Translations under genes and position numbers: made by a program
Shown here: positions 48,366 through 58,313 of the stretch, in pieces
Layout of the letters: every line of letters begins with the position of its first letter
How positions within the stretch are numbered: position 1 is the first letter of the stretch
The notes under the pieces: model-generated
What the model was told of the DNA's origin: nothing
The model's database searches: none
What the model saw: the letters and a program-made list of their open reading frames with translations, nothing else
DNA from: Phyllostachys edulis
Taxonomy: Eukaryota; Streptophyta; Magnoliopsida; Poales; Poaceae
Reading direction: 5' to 3'
NCBI GenBank assembly: GCA_036346405.1
Contig: CM070559.1
Span: 43,952,518-44,016,517, forward strand
Length of the DNA stretch: 64,000 bases

Positions 48366-48579
48366 GAAGATCTTTTCTGTAGTAGTAAATATTCATCGCA
48401 TCGAGCCCCTCCGCCCGGACCACCTTGTGCTGTCATCTCGACATGTCCAACCCATCGGGTCCGGCCCGTACGAGACCGTCGCCATAAAACACTACCAGTC
48501 TTGCATGTTCGAAATTACCTAAAGCCACAACAACCCAATTTGCAGTACACGATATAACAAACATGGTATGTGTTAGCAC

Positions 48580-50015
48580 TAATTAAATATGACTAAACTA
48601 ATTAATTACGAGTAATTTATTCACCAGTTATTACCCACAACACAAATAATTACGACATATTACATGCAAGTAATCAATTAAATACGAGTAATGAAATATG
48701 AATAATTAATTAATTAGCAACAAATTGATTACTTGTGAAAAATACTTACGAGTAATTCATTACATCTAATTAATTCCCATTGAATTAATTACGATTAATT
48801 AATTAAGAATGATTAACTACGCGCATACGTAATTAATCGTAATTAATTACATTTATTTAGTCACCACTAATTAACTACGAGTCGTTACTTACTAACAAAG
48901 TAATTATTTTCACATAAATTCAACCACTCCATTTGCACTAGTGTAATTACCACTAATAAACTATGACTCGAACAATTGCGGTTTATTAATTACCACTTAT
49001 TCATTACCACTAAATAAATTACGACTAGTTAATTTCCCCTAAAATATTTATGCCTAACTAATTACCACTAAACTAATTACGACTGATTAATTACACTAAT
49101 TTTTAACCACTAACTAATTCATAATTAAATAATAAAGCCTAATTAATTACCAATAATTATTAAGCACTAATTAATTATTGATGCATTAGTTACGACTAAT
49201 TCATTACCTCTTAATAATAAGCGATAATAAACCACAACTAAATTATTAACAACTATTTAATTACGACTACAAGCTACAATAATTAGGACTAGTTGAATAA
49301 GACTAATTAACTACGACTACAGTAATAATGAAAAATGTAGTGGACAAAAAATACATGCCCTTTAGGGGGACCGTTCAATACTGGTACGGTACTAAGAACT
49401 GCTCCAAACTTTAATCTTCATTTTTTTTATTATGTTCTCTGTGTTATCAGCGACGAGCGCGAGAACGAGAACGAAAATGCAATTGAGAATGACCAAAGCG
49501 GCGACTCCAGTATTATAGCGCTGAAGGCAATTAGCAGCGTGCAGCAATGACAGTGGTGGGAAATCCGGAGGTGCTATCACTTCGGTCTAGGGGGCCGGCA
49601 GAGACCCATGTCCGGGCGACACTTGTGCGGAGGAGGTTTGTCCAGGCGTTGGGCATGCGGATGAGGCTTGTCCGGGTGTGGGCCACGCGGACGTGGCTTG
49701 TCCGGGTGGGGGGGGTGACGCAGCTTCTCCAGGTGACACACGTGCGATGGGGGGGGGGACGCAGCTTCTCCAGGTGACACACGTGCGGTGGGCGCGCGGA
49801 GGCGGCTCTGTCCATACGGTGGGCATGCAGAGGCAACACGTGTCAGCACACCGCTTGTCCGGGCTATGGACGTGCGGCCGAGGTTGATGCCGAGCATGAG
49901 AAGCACGGAAATAAACACATGTCGCCGAACAGTACATCTGTGCTGCTATTTTTAACAATAGGATGTGAGACACTACTTCCATAAAATACGCATAACGGTG
50001 CCATTCAGTCCAGAA
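48580..50015. repeat. Right terminal inverted repeat of the MULE
   Basis: The inverse of 32514-33900. An AT-rich tract of TTAATTACGACTAATTAA-like words (about 48590-49330) leads to GACGAGCGCGAGAACGAGAA. A GC-rich outer part with CTTGTCCGGGTG follows, then the end CGGTGCCATTCAGTCC. It ends about 340 bases before the bHLH TATA box. Confidence 0.65.
49718..49800. repeat. 41-bp tandem duplication with G runs
   Basis: ACGCAGCTTCTCCAGGTGAC followed by ACACGTGCG and a long G run occurs at 49718 and 49759. It lies in the right MULE inverted repeat; the G runs are potential slippage and misassembly points. Confidence 0.85.
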
Positions 50016-50351
50016 AGCAGGTGATCGATGACGACGAGATATGCTGGAAAAGTTACCGCACGGCAACATCTGTTACCACTTTACTGCGTGTATGTGTCGG
50101 CGCTAGCTCCATTGGTCGGCGATATTGGAATGGGATGATACGTCATGTACTGCATGCATGACAGGTCGTGCATTTTTCTCGGCGTGTTGTTTTTAGCATC
50201 GCGCTAGTGTTGCATTTCCCAATGGCTTTGCAGGCCGTCGCGTCGTCTCTGCCACGCCACGCCGTGCCATCCGACCAAATCATGGCCTAATCACACCAAA
50301 AACTACGTACTCCGAGCCTTTCCAAGCCCGTCGATGGATCCCGGTATGGAG
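50016..50351. other. Proximal upstream region of the bHLH gene
   Basis: About 340 bases of apparently original DNA between the MULE end and the TATA box. It contains CATGCATG and CCACGCCACGCC stretches. No other gene is present. This is all the native promoter that remains next to the gene. Confidence 0.5.
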
Positions 50352-50360
50352 TATAAATTA
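50352..50360 (+). promoter_or_regulatory. TATA box of bHLH gene
   Basis: TATAAATTA lies 270 bases before the start codon, followed by the CT-rich TCTGCCTTTCTCCCTCC that is typical around plant start sites (about 50385-50400). Confidence 0.7.
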
Positions 50361-50407
50361 TTCGTCGCCTCCGAAAGGCTCCTCTGCCTTTCTCCCTCCT
50401 TTGCTCC

Positions 50408-50509
50408 ATGTTACAAGTTGCCTTCTCGCCTCCTTCCCCTCCCTTCACGTGTCACGTCTCTCGCTCCAACCTGGTGACACAAGTAATCGCAACAACCACG
50501 AGGCCATAG
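50408..50509 (+). CDS. Upstream ORF 1 in bHLH leader (33 aa)
   Basis: ATG 50408 starts a 33-codon frame (MLQVAFSPPSPPFTCH...) that ends with TAG at 50509, well before the main start. If transcription starts at about 50385-50400 it would be in the leader and could lower translation of the main frame. There is no conserved peptide that I recognise, and it is only an inference that it is translated. Confidence 0.35.
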   Translation: MLQVAFSPPSPPFTCHVSRSNLVTQVIATTTRP

Positions 50510-50545
50510 GGACTAAGGACACCTCATCGCTCGATCGATCGGGCC

Positions 50546-50566
50546 ATGGAGGAGAGTTGGCTATAG
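50546..50566 (+). CDS. Upstream ORF 2 in bHLH leader (6 aa)
   Basis: ATG 50546 in CCATGG context encodes MEESWL and a TAG. The start context is good for plants, so ribosomes could initiate here before the main start 56 bases downstream. Confidence 0.35.
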   Translation: MEESWL

Positions 50567-50621
50567 ATAGTCTGTCTCTTTCGTGTGTGGCTTTGTTTCT
50601 TGGGGGTTTATTGATCAAGGC

Positions 50622-52398
50622 ATGGCATTGGAGGCCGTGGTGTTCTCGGAAGGATTCTTTGGATGTCATGCCATGGCGGCGGAAGGAGGAGGAGCTTGGA
50701 GCTGGAGCAGCCATGGGTACGGTGGCATGGACGGGATGATGGAGTTGGACGGGAGCAACGCCTACTGGGTCGACGCGGGTGCAAGCTCCTCCGCGATGAC
50801 CCAGGGGCTTGAGGATCCGGACGGCGGTTCCTCCGTCGCAGTGCTGCCGCCGGGGCAAGGCAGTGGCTGTGGAAACGCGGACGGTGCTGTTGTTGGACAG
50901 GAGGGTGCTGTGGCGGCCGCGGTGACGCCGGCTGCGGGGAGGAGGAAGCGGCGCAGGGCCAGAAGCGTGAAGAACAGGGAGGAGGTGGAGAGCCAGCGGA
51001 TGACGCACATCGCCGTCGAGCGCAACCGCCGCAAGCAGATGAACGAATACCTCGCCGTGCTCCGGTCCCTCATGCCGGCCTCCTACGTGCAAAGGGTACG
51101 CCTAGCTAGCTAGTGCTTGAATAATACGCCTGAGCTCTTGATCCACATTGTTAATCTTCTTAGGAGATTAGGAGTGCTTCCACTGTAATTTGCCTACTTG
51201 ATTGATTAGGTTTTGTATACTTTTCTTTCGGAAATAAAAGTACAACATAAATAGTAAATCTGAAACCGCTAGCTTAGCTCATGACAAAGATGATCGAGTT
51301 GTGTGTATTGTTGATAGGGCGACCAGGCGTCCATAATTGGCGGCGCAATCAACTACGTCAAGGAGCTGGAGCAGATGCTCCAATCCCTGGAGGCGCAGAG
51401 ACACGTCGGCCAGGAATGCCCCCTCGCCCCCGGCGACGCCTCTGCCGCGGTGCCCTTCGCGAGCTTCATCACCTTCCCGCAGTACTCGATGAGTGCCGGC
51501 CTCTCCCCAACTACCGCAAACACGGTCTCTGCGGTCGACGACGTCAATGACGTCGGCGGCAACGCCGACACCGACGCCGAGGCTTCGGGCTCGAAGCAGT
51601 CGGCCGTGGCGGACATCGAGGTGACCATGGTGGAGAACCACGCCAACCTGAAGGTTCTGTCGCGGCGGCGGCCGAGGCAGCTTCTGAGGATGGTGGCCGG
51701 GCTGCAGGGCCACCGGCTCGCCGTACTGCACCTCAACGTGGCCAGCGGTGGCCACATGGTCCTCTACTCTCTCAGCCTCAAGGTACGTACACATTCCCCA
51801 GCCCGCGTCTTTCGAAAATACCACTTCTGTTCTTATTCGAGACCACGGTTAAACAAATTAAGCACCTGGAGTAGCTAGCTAGCCTCGATTTCCGTGCATT
51901 GTCGGTGACGACACCTCCAAACTCTTCCCCCTCTGCGTGTTTTTAATCAAGTTGCATTGACTGGCGTGCAGTTTAACCTGGAATACCGAGCACGTATTAT
52001 AAACAACAACTACTCCATTTTTCTTGTCCAAATTAATGCACGGATCTCTCTTTGATCTATACGAGAGAGAATTCTTGCGTTCTTCTTCGTTGCGGTCCCG
52101 TCTGTCATCGTGCGTGAGCCATCTCCGTCGTGCCGTTTCGCTTCCCCTCCGTGTCGTCCGTTCGCGTTTTGTCTTCGTCACCAACCAACGCTCTTCACGA
52201 TGCGCCACGCACCCACACGTTCTGAACGGAGTTATCTCGCGTCCCTTTCTCTCGTGTATATGAACTCCTCTGTCCGGTTAATGGCTGCTGCAGGTGGAAG
52301 ACGACTGCCAGCTCTCGTCGGTGGACGACATCGCGACGGCGGTCCACCGCATCGTCGAGGCGATCGAGCAAGAGGAGCAGCAGCAGGACTGTGGCTAG
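50622..52398 (+). CDS. bHLH transcription factor, subgroup Ia (bHLH94/96-like)
   Basis: Three exons: 50622-51095, 51318-51782 and 52294-52398, with GT-AG introns of 222 and 511 bases in phase 0, giving 347 residues. Residues 1-110 are Gly/Ala-rich. A basic stretch GRRKRRRARSVKNREEVES precedes the bHLH domain (about 126-177): MTHIAVERNRRKQMNEYLAV, then VLRSLMPASYVQR across intron 1 to GDQASIIGGAINYVKELEQM. His129, Glu133 and Arg137 are the H-E-R residues that contact an E-box of the G-box type. An acidic linker (230-250) and an ACT-like dimerisation domain (about 253-340, ADIEVTMVENHANLKVLS to AVHRIVEAIEQEE) follow. These features place it in plant group Ia with bHLH94/96, and next to the stomatal factors FAMA, MUTE and SPCH. 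It would act in the nucleus as a homo- or heterodimer. The frame is fully open. ATG 50622 was chosen because the frame upstream has only a GTG. Met18 is an alternative. Confidence 0.93.
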
Positions 52399-52571
52399 CT
52401 TAACCAGATCAGGAAAATTAGCAATGCCATTGCATATGCATGTAACGAGATAGTATACTACTTACTAGCTTCTAGGCAGCTAGCTAGCAATTGCTCTATG
52501 TAACTTTCCGTACTCTAGCGTTCTATGCATCTATATATGTATTTGCGTTCTATGCTTCTATATATGTATTT
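52399..52571 (+). other. 3' UTR region of bHLH gene with 27-bp duplication
   Basis: AT-rich sequence after the stop with several CTAGCTAG words. At 52518-52571 a GCGTTCTATGC(A/T)TCTATAT unit is present twice. No clear AATAAA is seen; TATATGTATTT is the nearest polyadenylation-like stretch. Confidence 0.5.
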
Positions 52572-53987
52572 TTGTACGTACGCGTGTTGTGCGTCCATGG
52601 CCAGGTGCGATGTTTCGATCGATGACGCACGCGAACGTTCGAGTCTTTTTGGGCTTCGTACAATCGTACGTAGACACGACGTTCCCTGTGGCCTGTGGGC
52701 ACCAGCGTGTTTCGACCCGTGAAGGCGTGAAGCATCGTTCCGTATCAAACGAGAAAAAAGATTCCAAGGTTTTGCCCCGCCTTGCGTGTGGCGGTGTGGC
52801 CCGTACGTCCACACCCACTCAATGGCAAATTCGGTGGATTCGGCCGGTCACATTGTGCCGCCCCGACTGCGCTGCGCATGGCGGCCCATTGGATGGTGAC
52901 TGTAAGATGGTACGGTTCGATATAATTTAATATTATAATTTTGGATCCGTTTATACAATATTTGACTGTTTTATACTTTTCTCAACCTAAAATAGTTAAA
53001 TTTTAGTTTATTTATAACTTCATTATACATAAATTATAGTAAATTATTTATATAATTTTTGTTCATAGTCACTGTAATTATTATCGAAAGTCTTAATAAC
53101 TCATATTTCCATCACATAATTCAAAATCTAACATATATTTTGAGAGATTGAGCAAAAACAAAGACAAAGAAAATAAAATTCTATACCGACAAAATACGGA
53201 AACATGGTGAACTCGTTATATTCTGAAGAAAAAATCATAAAAAATTCTTTTTTTTTTGACAAAAAAAATAGTCAAACATTATTTAGCAAAACTGTATAAT
53301 ATTCTAGGTACTGCTCGCAATCTTGACAACCTTGCCAACAAAGCACACATGTGCTTCCTAAAATAGGCCGCACTCGCGCATAGCGATATTTCAATATACC
53401 TATATATATCTTGGCAAATTCTTTGCTTAAGATTGTTGAACTGAACAAGGCATTAATCAGAGCTGGATCTGCGTCAAACAGGAAGGGTTGACGAGCAATT
53501 TCTCTGGAAGAAGAACAGGAGGAGTTTTTGGGGAAAGAGCATGGCCGGGGAGAGCGAGCGATGCTACTGAACGCTGGAAAGCGAGGCGATGGCGAGAGCT
53601 GGAGATTATAGGAAAAGACGTGCTGTTCGTGTTGTCCCATTGACCCTTGCGAAAAGATACTAGGACAGAGCCTTTTTCCTAACAGATCCTTGGGGAAAAC
53701 ATACTAGGACAGAGCCCTTTTTTTCTAACAGATCCTTTTCCCTTTTCTGTCTAGGCATGATTGATCCAATAGTTGAAAGGACATCTGAAATGATCCATCC
53801 CTCTCGAGATGTTTTTTACTGCTGATTAGACCAATGTCACAGGACAAGTACATGTGGTGCGTGCTCCCCACCACTGAAACTCACTAGTGAGTGATTGGTA
53901 TAAAAAAGAAAAGAAAAACATCATGGGTAAGACTTAAGTCTCTAGCAAGAAGAAACAGACTCTCGTTTTTCTTTTTCTTTTTTTGTT
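52572..53987. other. Intergenic DNA downstream of bHLH gene
   Basis: It has a GC-rich first part, then AT-rich DNA with a T run near 53250. A minus-strand frame of 122 codons (53640-53272) has no recognisable motif. A duplication of about 45 bases (ATACTAGGACAGAGCC(T/C)TTT then CTAACAGATCCTT) lies at about 53657-53735. No gene is supported. Confidence 0.4.
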
Positions 53988-54164
53988 GAAATAACCAATC
54001 CTTTTATTCTTCTAATACTCGATTGTCATCTAAAATGACGACACGAGGGTTTGTACATTTGAAATAGTGAAATGCTAACGTGACGGTATTTCAAATGACG
54101 ATACCTTCTTGTCTGCCCCTTAATATTAACTTCATATCACCAATTGGTTTGCCCATATGGGCGA

Positions 54165-55215
54165 TAGATGCAAAGTTATCACTTTTCTTGATATGCAATC
54201 AAAAAACTTGTGTTTCCTTCGGTGCCACTGGAAAACTTTTCTGTGCACTTCCGTTAGCTCTATTAGGTCAATAAGCTGTTAGCGCATGATAACTTGCGAG
54301 TTTGTTTTCAAAATACCCATCTTGCCCCTCTTGTCTTCTCCCTTTGGTGGGCTGCCACCGCACCACCGAGAAGCTCCTAAGCTCCACCTTGACCGCATTT
54401 GCTCCCACGTCGAATCTGGAGGTGGAGGAGGATGACGCCGAGATGCTTGGACCGGATCTAGAGGTGGAGGTAGCATGGCGCTGTCACAGGAGAGAGGAGA
54501 GAGAGAGAGCAACAGCGGCAGAGCTCTCCTCTCGTCTGCACAGGAAAGACACGCAGGGCGGCAGCCACCACCGCCGTAGATTTGCTCGGTCCTCCTCTCC
54601 GTCATCTTCCTTCACGCTGACCGCTGCCTTCGTCCTTGAGTCCGGGCGCCGCTGCCACCTAGGCTCGTTGCCTGCCGCTTTAGGCTCACCACTGCCACCT
54701 GGGCTCGTTGCTGGAGCAAGGGGTACAGCCCAAGAGTGCGACCAACTTCTTCCCGACTTCCGAGCTCCATATCTGTTTTCCACGAGCTCCAAATCCCCCA
54801 ACGCTATTGTCCTGGCGAGCTGCAGGGCAAGCTGCGCTGGCGGAGTGGTGGTGGTCGCCGCTCCCCTCTCTCCCATCTCGATCTAGCAGTGGTTAGAGGG
54901 GAGGAGGCTGGCGGGAGGTGGGGAGAAGGTCGGTGGAGGAGGGGAGGAGGCCGACGGCGGGACGTTGGGCGGCGATGACTACGAAAGAGAAGAAAGAGGG
55001 AGGCCGAAGAAGAGAGGAAGAAGGAAGAAGGGCCAAGGGGCATAATTGTCTTTTTTGCACCTCTAACGGTGACTCTGTCAAGGCGGTGTGACGGAAGTGG
55101 CACGAGAGGAGAGGAAATATGATCCAGTGGCACTTGAGGAAAATGCAAAATGTCAGTGGCATATTAGAGAAAGTGGTAATATTGCATGTCAAATAAAGAA
55201 TTTTCTCTATAATAT
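54165..55215. repeat. Weak inner inverted repeat
   Basis: TGATATGCAATC...GTGCCACTGGA...CACTTCCGTTA at 54190-54260 has a diverged inverse partner at 55065-55215 (GACATGCAATA, GTGCCACTGGA, CACTTCCGTCA). It may be a second foldback element nested in the previous one. The intervening frames on both strands are GC-rich with no recognised domain. Confidence 0.35.
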
Positions 55216-55799
55216 ACTAATCCCTCTTCGATTCTTTCCAAATTTCATATGCACCTTCAAATGATAATTCGATTGAACTACTGAACTACTGGATTTCTCA
55301 TGTCCATGCGAGTAGATTGACACCATTAAGTTTACATAGTCCGTCTAAATGCATCATCGTTAAACATATTGTATTAAGTAGTCATCACAAATGTTTATAT
55401 ATGTTTAAGGTGTCGATCTACTCATATGGACATAAGGACTCCAACGATTCAATTGGATTATCAATTGGAGCTATGGATGAAAAGTTATAAATTTGGAAAG
55501 ATCAGAGAGTGATTAGTACAAGTAGGACTAGTGTATGTGCCTTAGCACCAAACAAATTGGCTATAGGAAAAGGGAGCAACTCGGACATATGGTGGGAGAC
55601 TTCCCACTATGCGGTCCGATGCAACATAGGATAAAGTAAGGTGCAATATTTTTTTTACTTGATGCAATATATAAAAAGATGATATGCAACATTATCTCAG
55701 AATCTCAGAATCAAACATCACAAGCATTCTTAGAATAAAAAACAACACAAACATTTTCAGAATCAAACACAGACAAACATCTAGAGGACGCCAGCATAT

Positions 55800-55925
55800 A
55801 AAAAAAAGATGCAACATCTCAGAATTAGTATGCAACATTTTTTCCCTCGTGTGCAACATTTTTTTCATCGTGTCGCAACATTTTTTTTCACTGTTGCAAC
55901 ATTTTTTTACAAGCGGCGCAACATC
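55800..55925. repeat. TGCAACATTTTTT repeats
   Basis: Five to six copies of (T)GCAACATTTTTTT lie 25-30 bases apart, with single copies upstream at about 55645-55690. Confidence 0.75.
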
Positions 55926-56720
55926 AACAAACACACCAAAAAATCTCTGGTACCAACGAGTGCGGGAAGGAGGGAGGGTCGGAGAGGGAGGGCGGGAAGG
56001 AGAGCAGCAGCGAGTGCGGGAGCAGGCAGCAGGAGATGGAGAACGAGTGGATGAGGGACGAGAGGAGCAAGTCGAGCGGGAAGGAGAGGCGGTGGCGGTG
56101 AAGGAAGGAGGGCAAGGCGAAACCTAAAGGATGTGGCGTCGTGGCGGCGAGGCCGGGCGGCGTGTGCCACTCGTCTTGCGAGGATGGCGAGCATGACACA
56201 TCGGTGGCGCTCGGCGCAGACAAGCGGCGGGGACGGTGACGTGAGAGAGGCGACAATGAAGGGGGAGGAGAGGTAGGCGAGCAGTGGCTCGAAGTCGTGC
56301 TGACTTCATGAGGCGGAGGAGGAGGAGGTGGGCAGTGCGGGGGTGGGCGGCGGCGTGTGGTGGGGAGGAAGGTCGGGGGAGGGAGGCGGCATGATGGCGG
56401 AGGAGGAGACAGAGAGAGCGATAGAGATAGGAGCGATGGGGGATAAGAGCGGAGTAGTCAGGAGTGAGTGGATAGGAGATAGGAGAGATGACCGAATGAG
56501 TGGCTAGGAACACTCGGGCGTGGGAAAAGATGGAGTGTGTTGCGAAGTGAAATGTGGCTGTGGTGTCCATGAGCATTTACCATAGGAAAATGAAGGTATT
56601 GCAATTTGAAATGGCGACGAGGTCTATACCACATCAGCCTTGTCGCCATTTCAAATGTAAAAACACTCACGTGGCAACTGAGTAATTCTTGTTAAAATTT
56701 TCACGGGAGGTTTATTTTTG

Positions 56721-58307
56721 AGATACTTATATAAAATGGGCTAAAAACAGAATCTCCTCCCTTGTAGTCAGCAGTCAATGGCTAATTGGGTCAACCAAAT
56801 TCAACAACAGAATATGACAAGAGCTAATCACTTCGCTGAAAAGTGAAGGAGAAATGCACCAATCAAGTCCTATGGGAAAGTATTCGCTGAAAAGTGAAGG
56901 AGATGCACCAATCAAGTCCTATTGGAAAGTAATGGCAAATTAGACAAGAAAGAACACAACTAAGAAGAACAGGCCAGCACATTACCCATGATGACATAGC
57001 CTCCAAGGGTTAACTTCCAAAAGCTTAGTTGTTAAAGGCTGAACACACCAATAGCTTGGGCACTAAGTGCAGTCACATCTCCCGTCTTGTTTCTATCAAA
57101 AATGGAAACAGAAACTAGCATTGAGCTGAGTAATGTTGGCCACGGTAAGTACTTTGTGTGACTGCACAGCCCAAAATGTGCTGGCAACGCAGCCATATTT
57201 TTGGTCGATGAAGTAAATTTGGGACATCAAGACTGGTCAATAGTTAAGCACAGAGGTAAGTGCTATTCAGTATGTCAAAAAAGGGCGACATTGAGTTTTG
57301 GTCTAACTCAGTCTCATTCAGAGTTGAAAATTATAACAAAATCAACATAGCACAGAGAAAGTCAGCATCAGCAATTCTACAGGGTAGCAGAAAAGCATCA
57401 CATGCTTCAAGTCTACGTACTAGCCCATGTGGAACATTCAAGTTCATATTAAAATAACTGAAAGCTCAGACAACTAGATTTTTAGAGGTAACATGGCAAG
57501 ACCTAATTTACAGAACTAACTCGATAGAACACGAGACTTTGGAGGAACTAGACATATTTCACCATATAAAGACAAGCATACAAGTTGCCTGACAGCTTTC
57601 TCATTGTATCATTGGATGTTTCCAAACTTAGGCCAATAAGTTACATATTTCAGTAGCCTACTTAATATTTGACATTTTTAGCTGCTGTCAGAAAGGAATC
57701 ACTTGGAGTAGGACCAGAACATCCCTAACAAACACGACAAGAATAACTTCATAAAAATGATTCCTGCATCTACAATATGTCGGACGGAAGTATCCCTTAA
57801 TTCTTTAAATCACAGGGATATTAGTAAATCGTAGAAAACTGACAGGAACTTTTAGATCCACTGGTGAAGTCACGCAGAGAAACAACTTCACTGGAGATAA
57901 AAGCTAAGGATTGCACTAAAAAGATAGGAACAAAACGGACCCCAACTCTTCCGCCATACTCCAACCATTTAACCCAAGATAGCTCCAGGAAATTCGTTAT
58001 GTTCAACTAATAATATCCCAGTTTCACCACATGCATGTCTAGATATCTATGTCATGTAGATTTTGCGCATATAGCTCGTTCTGTTTTTTATTTTTATTTT
58101 TTTCAACACACGTTCATTCAGAATTTCAGCCAAGTTTCCTTTCCAGGGCAAAAACCTTTCATGCTGCAAGCAAAAAACGTAAACATAAGCATGCCACGGC
58201 CAGGCCTTGCCCGAAGATCGTAACTCTGCTGGACAGGGAGAGCTGGGCGGTGTCTCCGACCGGGCACCGTGTTCGGTAGTTGAAGGAAGCAAGCGCAAGA
58301 GTGCGGC
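56721..58307. other. Intergenic DNA, no gene seen
   Basis: AT-rich. A 51-bp tandem duplication lies at 56832-56933 (TTCGCTGAAAAGTGAAGGAG ... CCAATCAAGTCCTAT). An A/T-rich AATAAAAATAAAAAA-like run on the minus strand lies near 58085. Nothing coding is recognisable. Confidence 0.4.
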
Positions 58308-58313
58308 ACCCCG

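Larger units (their letters stand above)
38911..48387 (+). mobile_element. CACTA-2: 9.5-kb CACTA transposon
   Basis: The left end is CACTACTACAAAATGGC. The right end is TCTTTTCTGTAGTAGTA, where the last base should be G to mirror the left end. The target duplication is AAT (38908-38910 and 48388-48390). Order inside: subterminal repeats, TNPD pseudogene, stem-loop, internal repeat block, GC-rich leader, second gene with Ulp1-like domain, stem-loop, terminal repeat block. It has fewer frame breaks than CACTA-1 and the same plan throughout, so it is the better guide to the family. It lies in the N-terminal coding part of the MULE transposase. The damaged terminal base may prevent further excision. 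Confidence 0.92.
36490..48560 (-). pseudogene. MURA-type Mutator transposase, split by CACTA-2
   Basis: The gene runs right to left: an N-terminal piece at 48560-48391, then 38910 down to about 36490 after CACTA-2. Readable parts are ELGSCIRREFD at the junction; the MuDR DNA-binding-type region (about 38322-37945, CPSKVSAYRAKFFG and EHTCEFS); the MULE catalytic region (37758-37414, TILTGRYKGTIL and SSWLWFL); MSEVYNGVLKGVRCLP near 37160; a SWIM zinc finger CTCNKLKLLHKPCSH (about 36850-36805); and a CCHC knuckle CGICKTLGHFMKDC (about 36560-36515). The first catalytic Asp appears replaced by His (TMHST) and the second by Asn (ITNRNAG), besides stops and frameshifts. It is not active. Confidence 0.85.
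32514..50015 (-). mobile_element. Mutator-like element with long TIRs, split by CACTA-2
   Basis: The ends mirror one another: TTTTGGTCTAAATGGCACCG at the left and, read inward from the right, TTCTGGACTGAATGGCACCG. Each is followed by a CACCCGGACAAG-type GC-rich stretch, a CTCATTCTCGCTTGTTC-type boundary and then a long AT-rich TAATTAGTCGTAATTAATT tract. The arms are about 1.4 kb. Inside are a PMD pseudogene on the plus strand and a MURA transposase pseudogene on the minus strand. Removing CACTA-2 leaves about 8 kb. I could not find a matching 9-bp target duplication, so the exact ends are approximate, and the element is old compared with CACTA-2 inside it. Confidence 0.75.
53988..56720. mobile_element. 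Probable TIR element (Mutator/Pack-MULE-like), 2.7 kb
   Basis: The left outer stretch (AAATAACC...TACTC...GGTTTGTACATTTGAAAT) mirrors the right one, read inward: AAATAAACC...TTACTC...GTTTTTACATTTGAAAT. A further paired ATTTCAAAT...CGATACCTTC / CATTTCAAATTGCAATACC block follows. Arms are about 130 bases and diverged. The inside holds two GC-rich, codon-like stretches (54300-54990 and 55940-56460) without an identifiable protein, which is how captured gene fragments look. I found no clear target duplication, so the edges are approximate. Confidence 0.45.

Noticed and set aside
50445..51092. 215-codon minus-strand frame opposite bHLH exon 1
   Set aside because: Shadow of a GC-rich exon; no motif and no splice support.
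51279..51824. 181-codon minus-strand frame opposite bHLH exon 2
   Set aside because: Shadow frame; the plus strand carries the bHLH and ACT-like domains with proper splice sites.
54302..54886. 194-codon plus-strand frame
   Set aside because: GC-rich, open on both strands, no domain, and lies inside a probable transposon; not supported as a gene.
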